Origin: an uncultured Maribacter sp.
GTDB lineage: Bacteria; Bacteroidota; Bacteroidia; Flavobacteriales; Flavobacteriaceae
Reading direction: 5' to 3'
Length of the DNA: 64,000 nucleotides
Assembly: GCF_947500405.1 (NCBI RefSeq)
Contig: NZ_CANMRY010000012.1
Location: 1-64,000 of the forward strand
A program made the translations under genes and the position numbers. Every line of letters begins with the position of its first letter. The first letter of the stretch is position 1. The notes below the pieces were generated by a model. It was not told where the DNA came from, did not search any database, and was given only the letters and a program-made list of their open reading frames with translations. Shown piece by piece: positions 8,877-18,241 of the stretch.

Positions 8877-11276
8877 TTATTTTCCCTTAATATTCAACCC
8901 AGTAAAATCTTTACTAATTATAATAGAATTGGTTTCATTATGTTTTATATCGTTCAGAAAAACTTTTTCATTGTCTATGGATACTTCCTTTATTTTAAAA
9001 GGTAAACCATGTAAATTTAACTTAATAGTCTCATAAGATGTTATATAAGTACCACTTTTAAATTGCTGTATACTTAATTGAGTTTCTTTACCAACTAATT
9101 TAAAGTTTCTAAGGCTGTACCTCCCTTTTGCATAATCATACCCATCTTGTGCATCTTCATAAACCGTAGAATTCTCCGTACCAAGTTTATAATATACATC
9201 TATCACTAATTCCTTAATTTCTTTTTCCCCAACATATTGTTGTACTGGGTATTTAGGAATCATAGCCCCTTCTTTTATAAATAGTGGTATTTTATCAATA
9301 TCTGCTGCAACCCATTTTTCTGTACCTCCATCAACTATCTCTTCTGTCCAAAAATTAAACCATTTACCTCTAGGAATATACATTCTTCTTCCTTTTGCAT
9401 TTGGTTCTTGCACTGGACAAACTAGAATATGTTCTCCAAATATAAACTCATCTGTTCTAAAATGCGTTTGCGAATCTTCTTGATCAAAGTATGCCAGAGA
9501 TTTTAACATTGGCATTTTCTCTTTAGAATATTTCCAAAACATGGTATACAAATATGGCAGTAATTGATATCTTAACTCTATAAACTTACGCACAATATCT
9601 GTAACCTCTGGATCAAAAGACCAAGGTTCCTGATCTCCATGATCTCCACTAGAATGCACTCTGCAAAAAGGGTGAAACACTCCTAATTGAATCCATCTAG
9701 CAAAAAGTTCTCCATTTGGCTGTTCTGCAAAACCACCTATATCTGACCCTACAAAAGACATACCACTTAAACACATACGTTGCATTTGGACATTTGCAAT
9801 CCATAGGTGTTCCCATGTTGCAACATTATCTCCTGTCCAAGTAGAAGAATATCTTTGCGTTCCAGAATAAGCTGCTCTAGTTATTACAAAGGGACGTTTT
9901 GGATAAACATGTTTTTTAACACCTTCGTAAGTAGCTCTAACCATTTGCATTCCATAAATATTATGTGCTTTTCTATGGCTACAAGGGTTTCCATCATAAT
10001 CATGTCTCATATCTAAAGGTGCTGTTTTCCCTGGTACTTCCATTATAGCAGGTTCATTCATATCATTCCACATTCCATGAACTCCTACTTCAGACATCAT
10101 TTCTTTATACAATTCTGCCCACCATTCTCTTACTTCAGGATTAGTAAAGTCTGGAAAATTACATTTACCAGGCCATACCTTACCATTCATATAAGGACCA
10201 TCTGCTCTTTTACAAAAATAATCTTTCTCCATAGCTTCTTGGTATACCCAATAATTTGGATCTACCTTAATTCCTGGATCTATCATTGTTACGGTTTTAA
10301 ATCCGTCTTCATATAATTCATCAACCATACGTTTTGGGTCAGGAAATTTTGTTTTATCCCAAGTAAAACATCTAAACCCATCCATATAATCTATATCTAA
10401 ATAAATAGCATCACAAGGGATACGCAAATCTCTAAAACTTTTAGCTACTTCTTTAACTCTACTTTCTGGATAATAACTCCATTTAGATTGGTGGTACCCT
10501 AATGCCCATAAAGGTGGTAACTCTGGGGTTCCAGTTAAATCTGTATAGCCGCGTACTACTTTAGGCATATCTGGCCCATAGAAAAAATAATAATTCATTT
10601 CTCCTCCATCTGCCCAAAAACTAGTAGTATTTCTCCTTTCATGAGAAAAATCAAAATAGGATTTAAATGTATTGTCAAAAAATATTCCGTATGCCTTGTT
10701 ATTATGTAGCCCTATATAAAACGGTATTGCTTTATATAATGGATCTTGGTCTTTTCCATAAGCGTATTGATCGGTAACCCAATTATGTACTCTTTTCCCT
10801 TTTAAGTTAGAATGCGTAGCTTTATCTCCCATACCATAGAAGCTCTCAGAACTTTGGGTAATTTTACTCATTTTCACGACATTACCACCGTACTCATAAT
10901 TTTCTTCCCAATGAAAACCAATTTCATCTTCGTTTATAATATTACCTTCTAAATCTGAAATTTGAGTTCGCATGGTATTTTTATCTACTAAAACCTTTAA
11001 CTTTTCAGTTTCAATAATATACTCCGTATCTTGCTCTCTTACCTCTAAAACATTATATCCTTTATTAGCATCTTCACTTATTGCGTATGAAAAATCGGGC
11101 TCAAAAATATAATCTGTTGCGTATCTAAATCTTAACACGCTGTCTCTTAAAACAGTAATTTGTAATACCACACCATTTTCAGATGTAAAAAACACCTTAT
11201 CTGCATCTTGTTTTAGAGATACAATTTTATTTGGATATAAATTTCCTTTGTATTCTAATTCTGTATTTGTAATCAT
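8877..11276 (-). CDS. Glycoside hydrolase family 31 alpha-glucosidase
   Basis: 799 aa, full length. The GH31 nucleophile motif WNDMNEP gives D405, and WTGDN gives the acid/base D483. The N-terminal beta-sandwich (to ~250), TIM barrel (~255-600) and C-terminal beta domains are in family order. No signal peptide is visible, so it is probably cytoplasmic. It hydrolyses alpha-glucosides, most likely maltodextrin or glycogen fragments. The glycogen branching enzyme gene lies 99 bp upstream in the same direction, supporting a role in glycogen/maltodextrin turnover. Confidence 0.93.
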   Translation of the reverse strand: MITNTELEYKGNLYPNKIVSLKQDADKVFFTSENGVVLQITVLRDSVLRFRYATDYIFEPDFSYAISEDANKGYNVLEVREQDTEYIIETEKLKVLVDKNTMRTQISDLEGNIINEDEIGFHWEENYEYGGNVVKMSKITQSSESFYGMGDKATHSNLKGKRVHNWVTDQYAYGKDQDPLYKAIPFYIGLHNNKAYGIFFDNTFKSYFDFSHERRNTTSFWADGGEMNYYFFYGPDMPKVVRGYTDLTGTPELPPLWALGYHQSKWSYYPESRVKEVAKSFRDLRIPCDAIYLDIDYMDGFRCFTWDKTKFPDPKRMVDELYEDGFKTVTMIDPGIKVDPNYWVYQEAMEKDYFCKRADGPYMNGKVWPGKCNFPDFTNPEVREWWAELYKEMMSEVGVHGMWNDMNEPAIMEVPGKTAPLDMRHDYDGNPCSHRKAHNIYGMQMVRATYEGVKKHVYPKRPFVITRAAYSGTQRYSSTWTGDNVATWEHLWIANVQMQRMCLSGMSFVGSDIGGFAEQPNGELFARWIQLGVFHPFCRVHSSGDHGDQEPWSFDPEVTDIVRKFIELRYQLLPYLYTMFWKYSKEKMPMLKSLAYFDQEDSQTHFRTDEFIFGEHILVCPVQEPNAKGRRMYIPRGKWFNFWTEEIVDGGTEKWVAADIDKIPLFIKEGAMIPKYPVQQYVGEKEIKELVIDVYYKLGTENSTVYEDAQDGYDYAKGRYSLRNFKLVGKETQLSIQQFKSGTYITSYETIKLNLHGLPFKIKEVSIDNEKVFLNDIKHNETNSIIISKDFTGLNIKGK

Positions 11277-11375
11277 AGCAATTCTATTTTAATACTGACA
11301 AAAAAAAGACTTTAACGCTTAATAATAACAACTTATTATTACCTTTTTTTAACTATAACGATATAATCATTTTTT

Positions 11376-13271
11376 TTATTGAAAAATAACGATTCCTAAA
11401 GGAGGAATAGTTATTTCTATGGATTGTTCATGAGCATGCCACTTCTTTTTCTGGATTTTCACTTCATCATTTTTAATACCGCTACCGCCATACTTTTTTG
11501 CATCACTGTTAAAAATTTCTTTTATTTTACCCTTCTTTGGAATTCCTATTCTATAATTCTCTCTAGTAATTGGGGTAAAATTACAAGCGATAAAAATATC
11601 GTTCTTTGTATCATGTCCTTTTCTTATATACGTAAGTATTGAGTTCTCGTGATCCCCATAATCTATCCATTGGAAACCCTCGGGACTAAACTGCTTCTCA
11701 TAAAGTGCTGGACATTCTTTATAAATTTTATTTAAGTCTTTCACAAAACTTTGCACACCGGAATGCACATCATATTGTAATAAATGCCAGTCTAAACTTT
11801 GCTGAAAATTCCATTCAGAAGATTGCCCAAATTCTCCACCCATAAATATTAAATTTGTCCCAGGGTGCGTATACATATATCCAAACAGTAATCTTAGATT
11901 TGCAAAACGCTGCCACTCATCTCCTGGCATACGATATAGTAATGATTGTTTGCCATAAACAACCTCATCATGAGAAAATGGTAACATAAAATTTTCTGTA
12001 AAAGCATAAGTCATGCTAAAAGACAAATCATTCTGATGGTGTTTTCTATAAACAGGTTCTTTTTTAAAATACTCAAGCGTATCATGCATCCAACCCATCA
12101 TCCATTTCATTCCAAAACCTAAACCTCCATAGTTAACAGGTTTAGAAACACCTGTAAATGCGGTAGACTCTTCTGCTATTGTTTGTACTCCTTCATAGTT
12201 CTCATAAACAGTTTGGTTTAATTCTCTTATAAAAGATAATGCTTCTAAATTCTCATTATTACCATACATATTTGGTTCCCATTCCCCTTCTTCTCTAGAA
12301 TAATCTAAATATATCATAGAAGCTACAGCATCTACCCTTAGAGCATCTGCATGAAATTGATCTAGCCAAAAAAGAGCATTACTAATTAAAAATGCTCGTA
12401 CTTCATTTCTTCCATAATTAAAAATTAAGCTTTTCCAATCTGGATGATACCCCTTTCTTCTATCTGGATGTTCGTATAGATGAGAACCATCAAAAAAGCC
12501 CAATCCATGTGCATCTTCAGGAAAATGTGAGGGTACCCAATCTAGAATTACTCCTATATCATTTTGATGAAATTTATCTATTAATAATTTAAAACCTTCT
12601 GGTTCTCCAAATCTAGAAGTTGGTGCAAAATAACCCGTAAGTTGATATCCCCAAGAAGGATCATACGGGTATTCCATTATAGGCATAAATTCTACATGCG
12701 TAAATCCCATTTCTTTAACATAAGACACTAAATCATCTGCTAATTCTTCATAGGATAAAAACTTATTTTCTGCTTTCTTTTTCCAAGAACCTAAATGTAC
12801 TTCGTAAACAGAATAAGGTTTATCTAAACTATTTTTTTCTTTTCTATACCCCATCCACTTTTTATCTTGCCAGGTATACTTCTTGTCCCAAACTACAGAT
12901 GCGGTTCTTGGTGGATGCTCACAGTAACGAGCAAATGGGTCGGCTTTTTCTGTAACTGCGCCATGATTATTAGAAAATATTTTATACTTATATATTTCTC
13001 CATGATTAACATTTGGGATAAATCCTTCCCAAATACCACTTTGATCCCAACGTACATTTAATTCGTGTACTCCATCACTCCAATTGTTAAAATTACCCAC
13101 TACAGATACTGTTCTTGCTGTAGGCGCCCAAACTGCAAAATAAGTACCCTTTACACCATTTACCTCAATAACATGAGATCCTAATTTTTCATATAATCTA
13201 TAATGCTTTCCAGATTTAAATAAATTAATATCAAAATCTGAAAACAAGCTATGTGCAATAACATTTGGCAT
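11376..13271 (-). CDS. glgB: 1,4-alpha-glucan branching enzyme
   Basis: 631 aa. The N-terminal CBM48-like beta domain is at ~35-130 (YFAVWAPTARTVSVVGNFN). The GH13 barrel has LRVDAV (nucleophile D314), IAEEST (acid E367) and FSHDEV (D435). The C-terminal all-beta domain ends GIVIFQ. It forms alpha-1,6 branches in glycogen. The length fits the shorter type lacking the extra N-terminal module of enteric GlgB. Glycogen synthase and ADP-glucose pyrophosphorylase genes are not in the window. GH31 follows in the same direction. Confidence 0.95.
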   Translation of the reverse strand: MPNVIAHSLFSDFDINLFKSGKHYRLYEKLGSHVIEVNGVKGTYFAVWAPTARTVSVVGNFNNWSDGVHELNVRWDQSGIWEGFIPNVNHGEIYKYKIFSNNHGAVTEKADPFARYCEHPPRTASVVWDKKYTWQDKKWMGYRKEKNSLDKPYSVYEVHLGSWKKKAENKFLSYEELADDLVSYVKEMGFTHVEFMPIMEYPYDPSWGYQLTGYFAPTSRFGEPEGFKLLIDKFHQNDIGVILDWVPSHFPEDAHGLGFFDGSHLYEHPDRRKGYHPDWKSLIFNYGRNEVRAFLISNALFWLDQFHADALRVDAVASMIYLDYSREEGEWEPNMYGNNENLEALSFIRELNQTVYENYEGVQTIAEESTAFTGVSKPVNYGGLGFGMKWMMGWMHDTLEYFKKEPVYRKHHQNDLSFSMTYAFTENFMLPFSHDEVVYGKQSLLYRMPGDEWQRFANLRLLFGYMYTHPGTNLIFMGGEFGQSSEWNFQQSLDWHLLQYDVHSGVQSFVKDLNKIYKECPALYEKQFSPEGFQWIDYGDHENSILTYIRKGHDTKNDIFIACNFTPITRENYRIGIPKKGKIKEIFNSDAKKYGGSGIKNDEVKIQKKKWHAHEQSIEITIPPLGIVIFQ

Positions 13272-13434
13272 AATTATGTAGTATTTATCGTAAAGCTAAG
13301 CAACTTTAAACAAATAACGCAGTATTTAAACTGAATGTTAAACAATTATGTTTTTTAAGTTGGAATGCTTTTTGATATATTTATTTTAACAAAATAAACA
13401 AAAGAAATTAGATTACTAATTAAAAAAAAGTATT

Positions 13435-14007
13435 ATGAAAAAAATAGGTGCCTACATTATTGTTATTTTAAGTTTAATTACGATTGCCTGTGAGGGCCCA
13501 CAAGGACCTCCTGGTTTTGATGGCTTTGACGGTGAAGATGGGATTGATGCTGAACAAAATAGAGTGTTTGAAATTGACAATGTAAATTTTAATTATGATT
13601 CTGATGCTAATATATTTGATACAATAATAACATTTTCTGATTTTTTTAATGATAATCAATTCGAGGTTCTCTCTCGAGATGCTGTATTAGTTTATAGATA
13701 TGATGGAACTGTAGATTTCGCAGATGGCAGTTCCGAAGATGCATGGAGTTTAATTCCACAATCATTCTTTGTAAATGAAGGAACAATACAATATACAAAT
13801 TCTCATACCTCTAAAGATGTTCAAATTTTTATTGACGGAAATTTCAACTTAGCCAATATCAGCACAGAATTTACAGATAATCAATTATTTAGAGTTGTGT
13901 TTATACCTAATAGTGCATTGGAAGTTTCCAAGTTAGACACTTCTAATTTAGAAGCAGTTTTAAGTACTTTAAATATAAAGGAAGCTGATATTAAAAAAGT
14001 ACCATAA
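13435..14007 (+). CDS. Collagen-like lipoprotein of unknown function
   Basis: 190 aa. Lipobox ITIAC (Cys19) is followed at once by six Gly-X-Y triplets (GPQGPPGFDGFDGEDGID), a short collagen-like stalk common on Bacteroidota surface lipoproteins. The remaining ~150 residues are acidic and rich in beta strand and have no motif I recognise. It stands alone: glgB diverges upstream and msrB lies 154 bp downstream. After the TAA stop the same frame stays open for 27 more codons (to 14088) with protein-like composition; see findings. Confidence 0.75.
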   Translation: MKKIGAYIIVILSLITIACEGPQGPPGFDGFDGEDGIDAEQNRVFEIDNVNFNYDSDANIFDTIITFSDFFNDNQFEVLSRDAVLVYRYDGTVDFADGSSEDAWSLIPQSFFVNEGTIQYTNSHTSKDVQIFIDGNFNLANISTEFTDNQLFRVVFIPNSALEVSKLDTSNLEAVLSTLNIKEADIKKVP

Positions 14008-14161
14008 AAACTCTTAAATAGATATAAACACTTATTACAAAATATTGGAATAGAAGAAAATGAAGTTGAAAAATTTGGATTAAAATAAATTTAATATAAA
14101 CTGGCCTCTTTTCCTCTGAAAGGTTTGTAGTTTATACACGTCTATTAATAGAAAAGAAATT

Positions 14162-14641
14162 ATGTATATAAAAATAATAGTTGTATTATTTTTTGTAGCC
14201 ACCAGCTGCAAAGGAATTTCTCAAAACAAAGAGGGTAAAAAAGAGACTTTTAAAGTTTCTAAAACGGATGCAGAATGGAGAAAAGAACTTACAGATATGC
14301 AATACTATATTCTTAGGCAAGCGGGAACTGAACCTGCTGGCACAAGTAAACTTCTACACAACAAAAAAGAAGGCGTTTATGTATGTGCAGCTTGTAGCAC
14401 TCCTCTATTTAAAAGTGAAAATAAATTTAATTCTGGAACAGGATGGCCTAGTTTTGATGCTGAAATTAACGGAAATGTAGCTTTTGATGTAGACTATAAA
14501 ATTGGATATGAAAGAACAGAGGAGCATTGCGCTACCTGTGGCGGACATTTAGGACATGTTTTTAATGATGGACCAAAAAACACTACCGGAAAAAGACATT
14601 GTATAAATGGAGAGGCTTTAAAATTTGTTCCAAAAAAATAA
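14162..14641 (+). CDS. msrB: Peptide-methionine (R)-S-oxide reductase, lipoprotein form
   Basis: 159 aa. The MsrB core shows SGTGWPSF, zinc cysteines C75/C78 (CAAC) and C123/C126 (CATC), GGHLGHVF, and the catalytic C147 in KRHCING. It reduces methionine-R-sulfoxide in proteins. The N-terminus has a short hydrophobic segment and lipobox-like ATSC (Cys16), so the protein is probably anchored in the envelope and repairs periplasmic or surface proteins. No MsrA domain is fused. It is monocistronic, with a strong terminator downstream. Confidence 0.93.
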   Translation: MYIKIIVVLFFVATSCKGISQNKEGKKETFKVSKTDAEWRKELTDMQYYILRQAGTEPAGTSKLLHNKKEGVYVCAACSTPLFKSENKFNSGTGWPSFDAEINGNVAFDVDYKIGYERTEEHCATCGGHLGHVFNDGPKNTTGKRHCINGEALKFVPKK

Positions 14642-14659
14642 TTTAGTAAAAAATAAAAG

Positions 14660-14704
14660 CACCTATAGCAAGATACTATTTAAACTTACTATAGGTGTTT
14701 TTTT
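14660..14704 (+). terminator. Terminator of msrB
   Basis: CACCTATAG (14660-14668) pairs with CTATAGGTG (14689-14697) and is followed by seven or more T. Confidence 0.75.
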
Positions 14705-14778
14705 AATTCCCATTTCTCTTTGTGCTACGTAACACATATTAATTTAATTTTGAATTATATCTTTTCAGATTGGTTTCG

Positions 14779-14786
14779 TACTTTTG
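14779..14786 (+). promoter_or_regulatory. Probable -7 box of lpd
   Basis: TACTTTTG matches the Bacteroidota -7 consensus TAnnTTTG exactly. It lies 31 bp before the lpd ATG. No clear -33 TTG at standard spacing was found. Confidence 0.55.
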
Positions 14787-14817
14787 CTATTCAAATTTTA
14801 TATAAAAAAATAGATAT

Positions 14818-16209
14818 ATGAGCACTTTTGATGTTATTGTTTTAGGTAGTGGACCTGGAGGTTATGTAGCTGCAATTAGAGCCTCTCAATTAGGGCTTAA
14901 AACTGCTATTATAGAAAAAGAAAATCTTGGTGGCATTTGTTTAAACTGGGGTTGTATACCTACTAAAGCTTTAATTAAATCTGCTCAAGTATTTGAGTAT
15001 CTTAAACATGCAGAAGATTACGGACTTAAAGCGGATAATATTGATAAAGATTTTGATGCTGTTATAAAACGTAGTAGAAATGTTGCAGATGGAATGAGCA
15101 AAGGGGTTCAATTCTTGATGAAAAAGAACAAAATTGAAGTAATTAATGGTTTTGGGAAATTAAAACCAGGTAAAAAAATTGATGTTACTGCAGAAGATGG
15201 CTCAGTTACTGAGTATGCTGCGCAAAATATTATTATTGCCACTGGTGCTCGTAGTAGAGAACTACCTAGCTTACCACAAGATGGTAAAAAAATAATAGGA
15301 TACAGACAAGCGCTAAGCCTAGACAAGCAACCTAAAGAAATGATAGTTGTTGGTAGTGGTGCTATTGGAGTTGAGTTTGCTTATTTCTATAATGCTATGG
15401 GAACTAAAGTTACTGTTGTAGAATACTTACCAAATATTGTACCTGTAGAGGATGAAGATGTTTCAAAGCAATTAGCACGTAGTCTTAAAAAATCTGGTAT
15501 AAAAGTAATGACATCTGCCGAAGTTACATCTGTAGACACTTCTGGAAAAGGTGTAAAAGCAACTATTAAGACTGCTAAAGGAGAACAAGTTTTAGAGGCC
15601 GATATAGTTCTTTCTGCTGTTGGTATTAAAACCAATATAGAAAATATAGGATTAGAAGAGGTTGGTATTGCTACCGATAGAGATAAGATTTTAGTAAACG
15701 ATTTTTACCAAACAAACATTCCTGGTTACTTTGCTATTGGAGATATTACTCCTGGTCCAGCTTTAGCACATGTTGCTTCTGCTGAAGGTATTCTTTGTGT
15801 AGAAAAAATTGCAGGAATGCATATTGAAGCTTTAGATTATAGCAATATTCCTGGTTGTACATACTGTTCTCCAGAAATTGCCTCTGTAGGTTTAACAGAA
15901 AAAGCTGCTAAAGAACAAGGCTTAGATATTAAAGTTGGTAAATTCCCTTTTACAGCAAGTGGTAAAGCAAAAGCTTCTGGTACTCCAGATGGTTTTGTAA
16001 AAGTAATTTTTGATGCTAAATATGGCGAATGGCTAGGTTGCCATATGATTGGTGCAGGCGTTACCGATATGATTGCGGAAGCAGTTGTTGCACGTAAATT
16101 AGAAACTACTGGCCACGAAATTTTAAAAGCTGTACACCCACACCCAACTATGAGTGAAGCTGTTATGGAAGCCGTAGCGGATGCTTATGACGAAGTAATA
16201 CATTTATAA
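14818..16209 (+). CDS. lpdA: Dihydrolipoyl dehydrogenase (E3)
   Basis: 463 aa. The FAD-binding GSGPGG is at 10-15, and the redox disulfide is C41/C46 in GGICLNWGCIPTK. An NAD-binding GSGAIG is near 178. The C-terminal dimer domain carries the catalytic HPHPTMSE motif. It reoxidises dihydrolipoyl groups of the pyruvate, 2-oxoglutarate and branched-chain complexes and the glycine cleavage system. No E1/E2 genes are adjacent, so it is a stand-alone E3. It has its own promoter-like box and terminator. Confidence 0.96.
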   Translation: MSTFDVIVLGSGPGGYVAAIRASQLGLKTAIIEKENLGGICLNWGCIPTKALIKSAQVFEYLKHAEDYGLKADNIDKDFDAVIKRSRNVADGMSKGVQFLMKKNKIEVINGFGKLKPGKKIDVTAEDGSVTEYAAQNIIIATGARSRELPSLPQDGKKIIGYRQALSLDKQPKEMIVVGSGAIGVEFAYFYNAMGTKVTVVEYLPNIVPVEDEDVSKQLARSLKKSGIKVMTSAEVTSVDTSGKGVKATIKTAKGEQVLEADIVLSAVGIKTNIENIGLEEVGIATDRDKILVNDFYQTNIPGYFAIGDITPGPALAHVASAEGILCVEKIAGMHIEALDYSNIPGCTYCSPEIASVGLTEKAAKEQGLDIKVGKFPFTASGKAKASGTPDGFVKVIFDAKYGEWLGCHMIGAGVTDMIAEAVVARKLETTGHEILKAVHPHPTMSEAVMEAVADAYDEVIHL

Positions 16210-16226
16210 AATTAAAATAAATTCAG

Positions 16227-16262
16227 AGCAGCAATACCTTTTTGTTATTGCTGCTTTTTTAT
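16227..16262 (+). terminator. Terminator of lpdA
   Basis: AGCAGCAATA (16227-16236) pairs with TATTGCTGCT (16246-16255), followed by a T-run. Confidence 0.85.
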
Positions 16263-16273
16263 ACAATATACTT

Positions 16274-16558
16274 ATGCTTAAAATATTTAGACTTACAGCC
16301 ATTTTAGAAGGTGTCTCTTATTTACTTTTATTTGGACTAACCATGCCTCTTAAATATTTAGCAAACATTCCAGAACCTAATAAACTTGTAGGTTACGCCC
16401 ATGGCTTTCTTTTTATAGCTTACGTTATATTAGCTATTATTTTTTGGTTCGAAAAAAAATGGAGTATAAAACGCTTATTTATATTACTAATAGCATCTCT
16501 ACTACCTTTTGCTACTTTTTATGTTGATAAAAAGTATTTAAAAAACGAAGGGCAATAA
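16274..16558 (+). CDS. DUF3817 small integral membrane protein
   Basis: 94 aa with three hydrophobic helices. The pattern FRLTAILEGVSYLLLFGLTMPLKY followed by GYAHGFLFIAYV is characteristic of the DUF3817 family. Conserved Glu (residue 13) and His (about 44) sit inside or beside helices. The function of the family is not established. It starts just after the lpdA terminator, so it must have its own promoter or depend on readthrough, and it ends 9 bp before the convergent GNAT gene. Confidence 0.75.
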   Translation: MLKIFRLTAILEGVSYLLLFGLTMPLKYLANIPEPNKLVGYAHGFLFIAYVILAIIFWFEKKWSIKRLFILLIASLLPFATFYVDKKYLKNEGQ

Positions 16559-16567
16559 AGTTTGCTA

Positions 16568-17014
16568 CTACAAAAGGGAGGTTCTTAACATTCTTTGATG
16601 TATAATTCCTGTCTTTTTAGATGCATATTCTTTTCCATCTACCTTAAAGCCATATTTTTCATAAAACGCAATTGCAGTTTTACGAGCACTTAATTCTATT
16701 ACAGCAACTTCCTTTTCCTTACATTTTTGTAAAAGCTCTAATAAAATAAGCTTACCTATTCCTTTTTTCTGGCTAGGAAAATCAATTGCCATCTGAGAAA
16801 TAATTGCCTTGGTATTTTTTATATTTAACCTACCTGTTCCTAATACCTGGTCTTGGTCATTAAGATATATTAAATGAGAACCTTTTTCCTCAAATGCATC
16901 ATTTATTAAATCCGTGCTATTTTGCATTCCTCTAAAAAAGCATGCAATTCTAATTTCTACTGCTTGCTTATAGAATCTGTGATTTTTATCGATGTATTTT
17001 AATTGATATTTCAT
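16568..17014 (-). CDS. GNAT-family N-acetyltransferase
   Basis: 148 aa. The acetyl-CoA binding motif A is IAQMAI-like: ISQMAIDFPSQKKGIGKLIL (~70-89), with the Q/RxxGxG/A core QKKGIG. The C-terminal segment AFYEKYGFKVDGKEY is the typical GNAT motif B. The acceptor substrate is unknown. It is the last gene of a minus-strand run aroQ, ATP-PPase, GNAT, with 20 bp to the preceding gene. Confidence 0.85.
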   Translation of the reverse strand: MKYQLKYIDKNHRFYKQAVEIRIACFFRGMQNSTDLINDAFEEKGSHLIYLNDQDQVLGTGRLNIKNTKAIISQMAIDFPSQKKGIGKLILLELLQKCKEKEVAVIELSARKTAIAFYEKYGFKVDGKEYASKKTGIIHQRMLRTSLL

Positions 17015-17034
17015 TTTTAATTAAATACCCATGC

Positions 17035-17757
17035 TTACTGTACCAAAACTAAATCGCAATACCAGAAAGAAGTATCCCAGGAAGGGTCTTCTACAAAACA
17101 ATCATCATCATTCTTTGAAGAGGTGTAGTTTTTAAGAACTTTTTCTCCTATAGCAAAGTCTATTGGGTTTTTAAAAATTGGGCCATCGTATACAAAAGTA
17201 TGAAACTCTCCATTTTCGCCACAAAAATCTACATTTTCTGGCAAATCATTAATAAAACTTTCATCTACAATTCTACCACAAAAAGAAACGTCTAATAATT
17301 TTGCATTAACGCAAACTGTAATTGCTTTATAACCTCTCTTTAAAAATTCCTGCAATAGCTTTTTTGTATCTTTTTTCCACAATGGAAATATAGCCTCTAC
17401 ACCTACTTCGGCTAATTTTTCTTCTCTATATGCACGTAAATCTTCTAAAAAAATATCTCCAAAAAATGCATATTTAAAACCTTGACTAGTTAGGTTCTCC
17501 ATAACTTTTTTCATGGCGCTATTATAACTTTGCAAACTAACATTACCAGCTAATTCTATTTTTTCTAAGGGAATACTTATAGCTTTTGCTTGTTGTTCTA
17601 ACAAATCTATAGACAAGCCATGCATTGAAACTCTATTAAAATCTGTATTTACAGTAGTTACAAGTTTAGATATTATATATTCCTTACTTGCCAAAACTTC
17701 GTCTAAAGCAAGCATAGCATCTTTACCACTACTCCAATTAAAATAAGCCTTTTTCAA
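17035..17757 (-). CDS. Dph6-like ATP pyrophosphatase (diphthine-ammonia ligase family)
   Basis: 240 aa. The N-terminal PP-loop is WSSGKDAMLAL, and the Dph6 family segments GDIFLEDLRAYREE (~101-114) and CGENGEFHTFVYDGP (~180-194) are present. The archaeal/eukaryotic enzyme amidates diphthine on EF-2. Bacteria lack diphthamide, so here it probably adenylates and amidates another substrate. The start is TTG at 17757, directly abutting the aroQ stop codon (TAA then TTG); the next Met would remove the PP-loop. This implies translational coupling to aroQ. Confidence 0.85.
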   Translation of the reverse strand: MKKAYFNWSSGKDAMLALDEVLASKEYIISKLVTTVNTDFNRVSMHGLSIDLLEQQAKAISIPLEKIELAGNVSLQSYNSAMKKVMENLTSQGFKYAFFGDIFLEDLRAYREEKLAEVGVEAIFPLWKKDTKKLLQEFLKRGYKAITVCVNAKLLDVSFCGRIVDESFINDLPENVDFCGENGEFHTFVYDGPIFKNPIDFAIGEKVLKNYTSSKNDDDCFVEDPSWDTSFWYCDLVLVQ

Positions 17758-18171
17758 TTACAAAAAACTCTGGATTGCTAAATCATAACTCTGAAGTCCA
17801 AACCCTAGAATTACTCCTTTTGCTCCTGAAGATATATAGGAAACATGCCTAAAATCTTCTCTTTTATGTGTGTTAGATATGTGTACTTCTATAACAGGAG
17901 TTTCCACAGCCTTAACAGCGTCGCCTATGCCTACAGATGTATGCGTATAAGCTGCTGCATTTAAAACTATACCGTCATAAGAAAAACCTACTTCTTGTAT
18001 TTTTCCTATGAGCTCTCCTTCTATATTAGATTGATAATACTCTAATTGAACAGTAGTAAATTTAGATTGTAAAACCTTAAAATATTCTTCAAAAGTTTGC
18101 TTACCATAAACCTCAGGTTCACGCTTTCCTAATAAGTTTAAATTAGGCCCATTAAGTATAAGAATTTTCAT
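17758..18171 (-). CDS. aroQ: 3-dehydroquinate dehydratase, type II
   Basis: 137 aa from the ATG at 18171; an upstream in-frame start at 18186 would add MYFYV, which the family does not have. MKILILNGPNLNLLG is the type II signature, with catalytic Y22 (EVYGKQTF), N71 (LNAAAYTHTS) and H97 (EVHISN). It dehydrates 3-dehydroquinate in the shikimate pathway. It is the first gene of a probable operon with the ATP-PPase and GNAT genes. Length is slightly below the usual ~145 aa. Confidence 0.95.
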   Translation of the reverse strand: MKILILNGPNLNLLGKREPEVYGKQTFEEYFKVLQSKFTTVQLEYYQSNIEGELIGKIQEVGFSYDGIVLNAAAYTHTSVGIGDAVKAVETPVIEVHISNTHKREDFRHVSYISSGAKGVILGFGLQSYDLAIQSFL

Positions 18172-18241
18172 AACATAAAAATACAAATAATTATGCCTTG
18201 CAATGAAGAGAAACTACATCATTATTTAATAATATTGAAAA

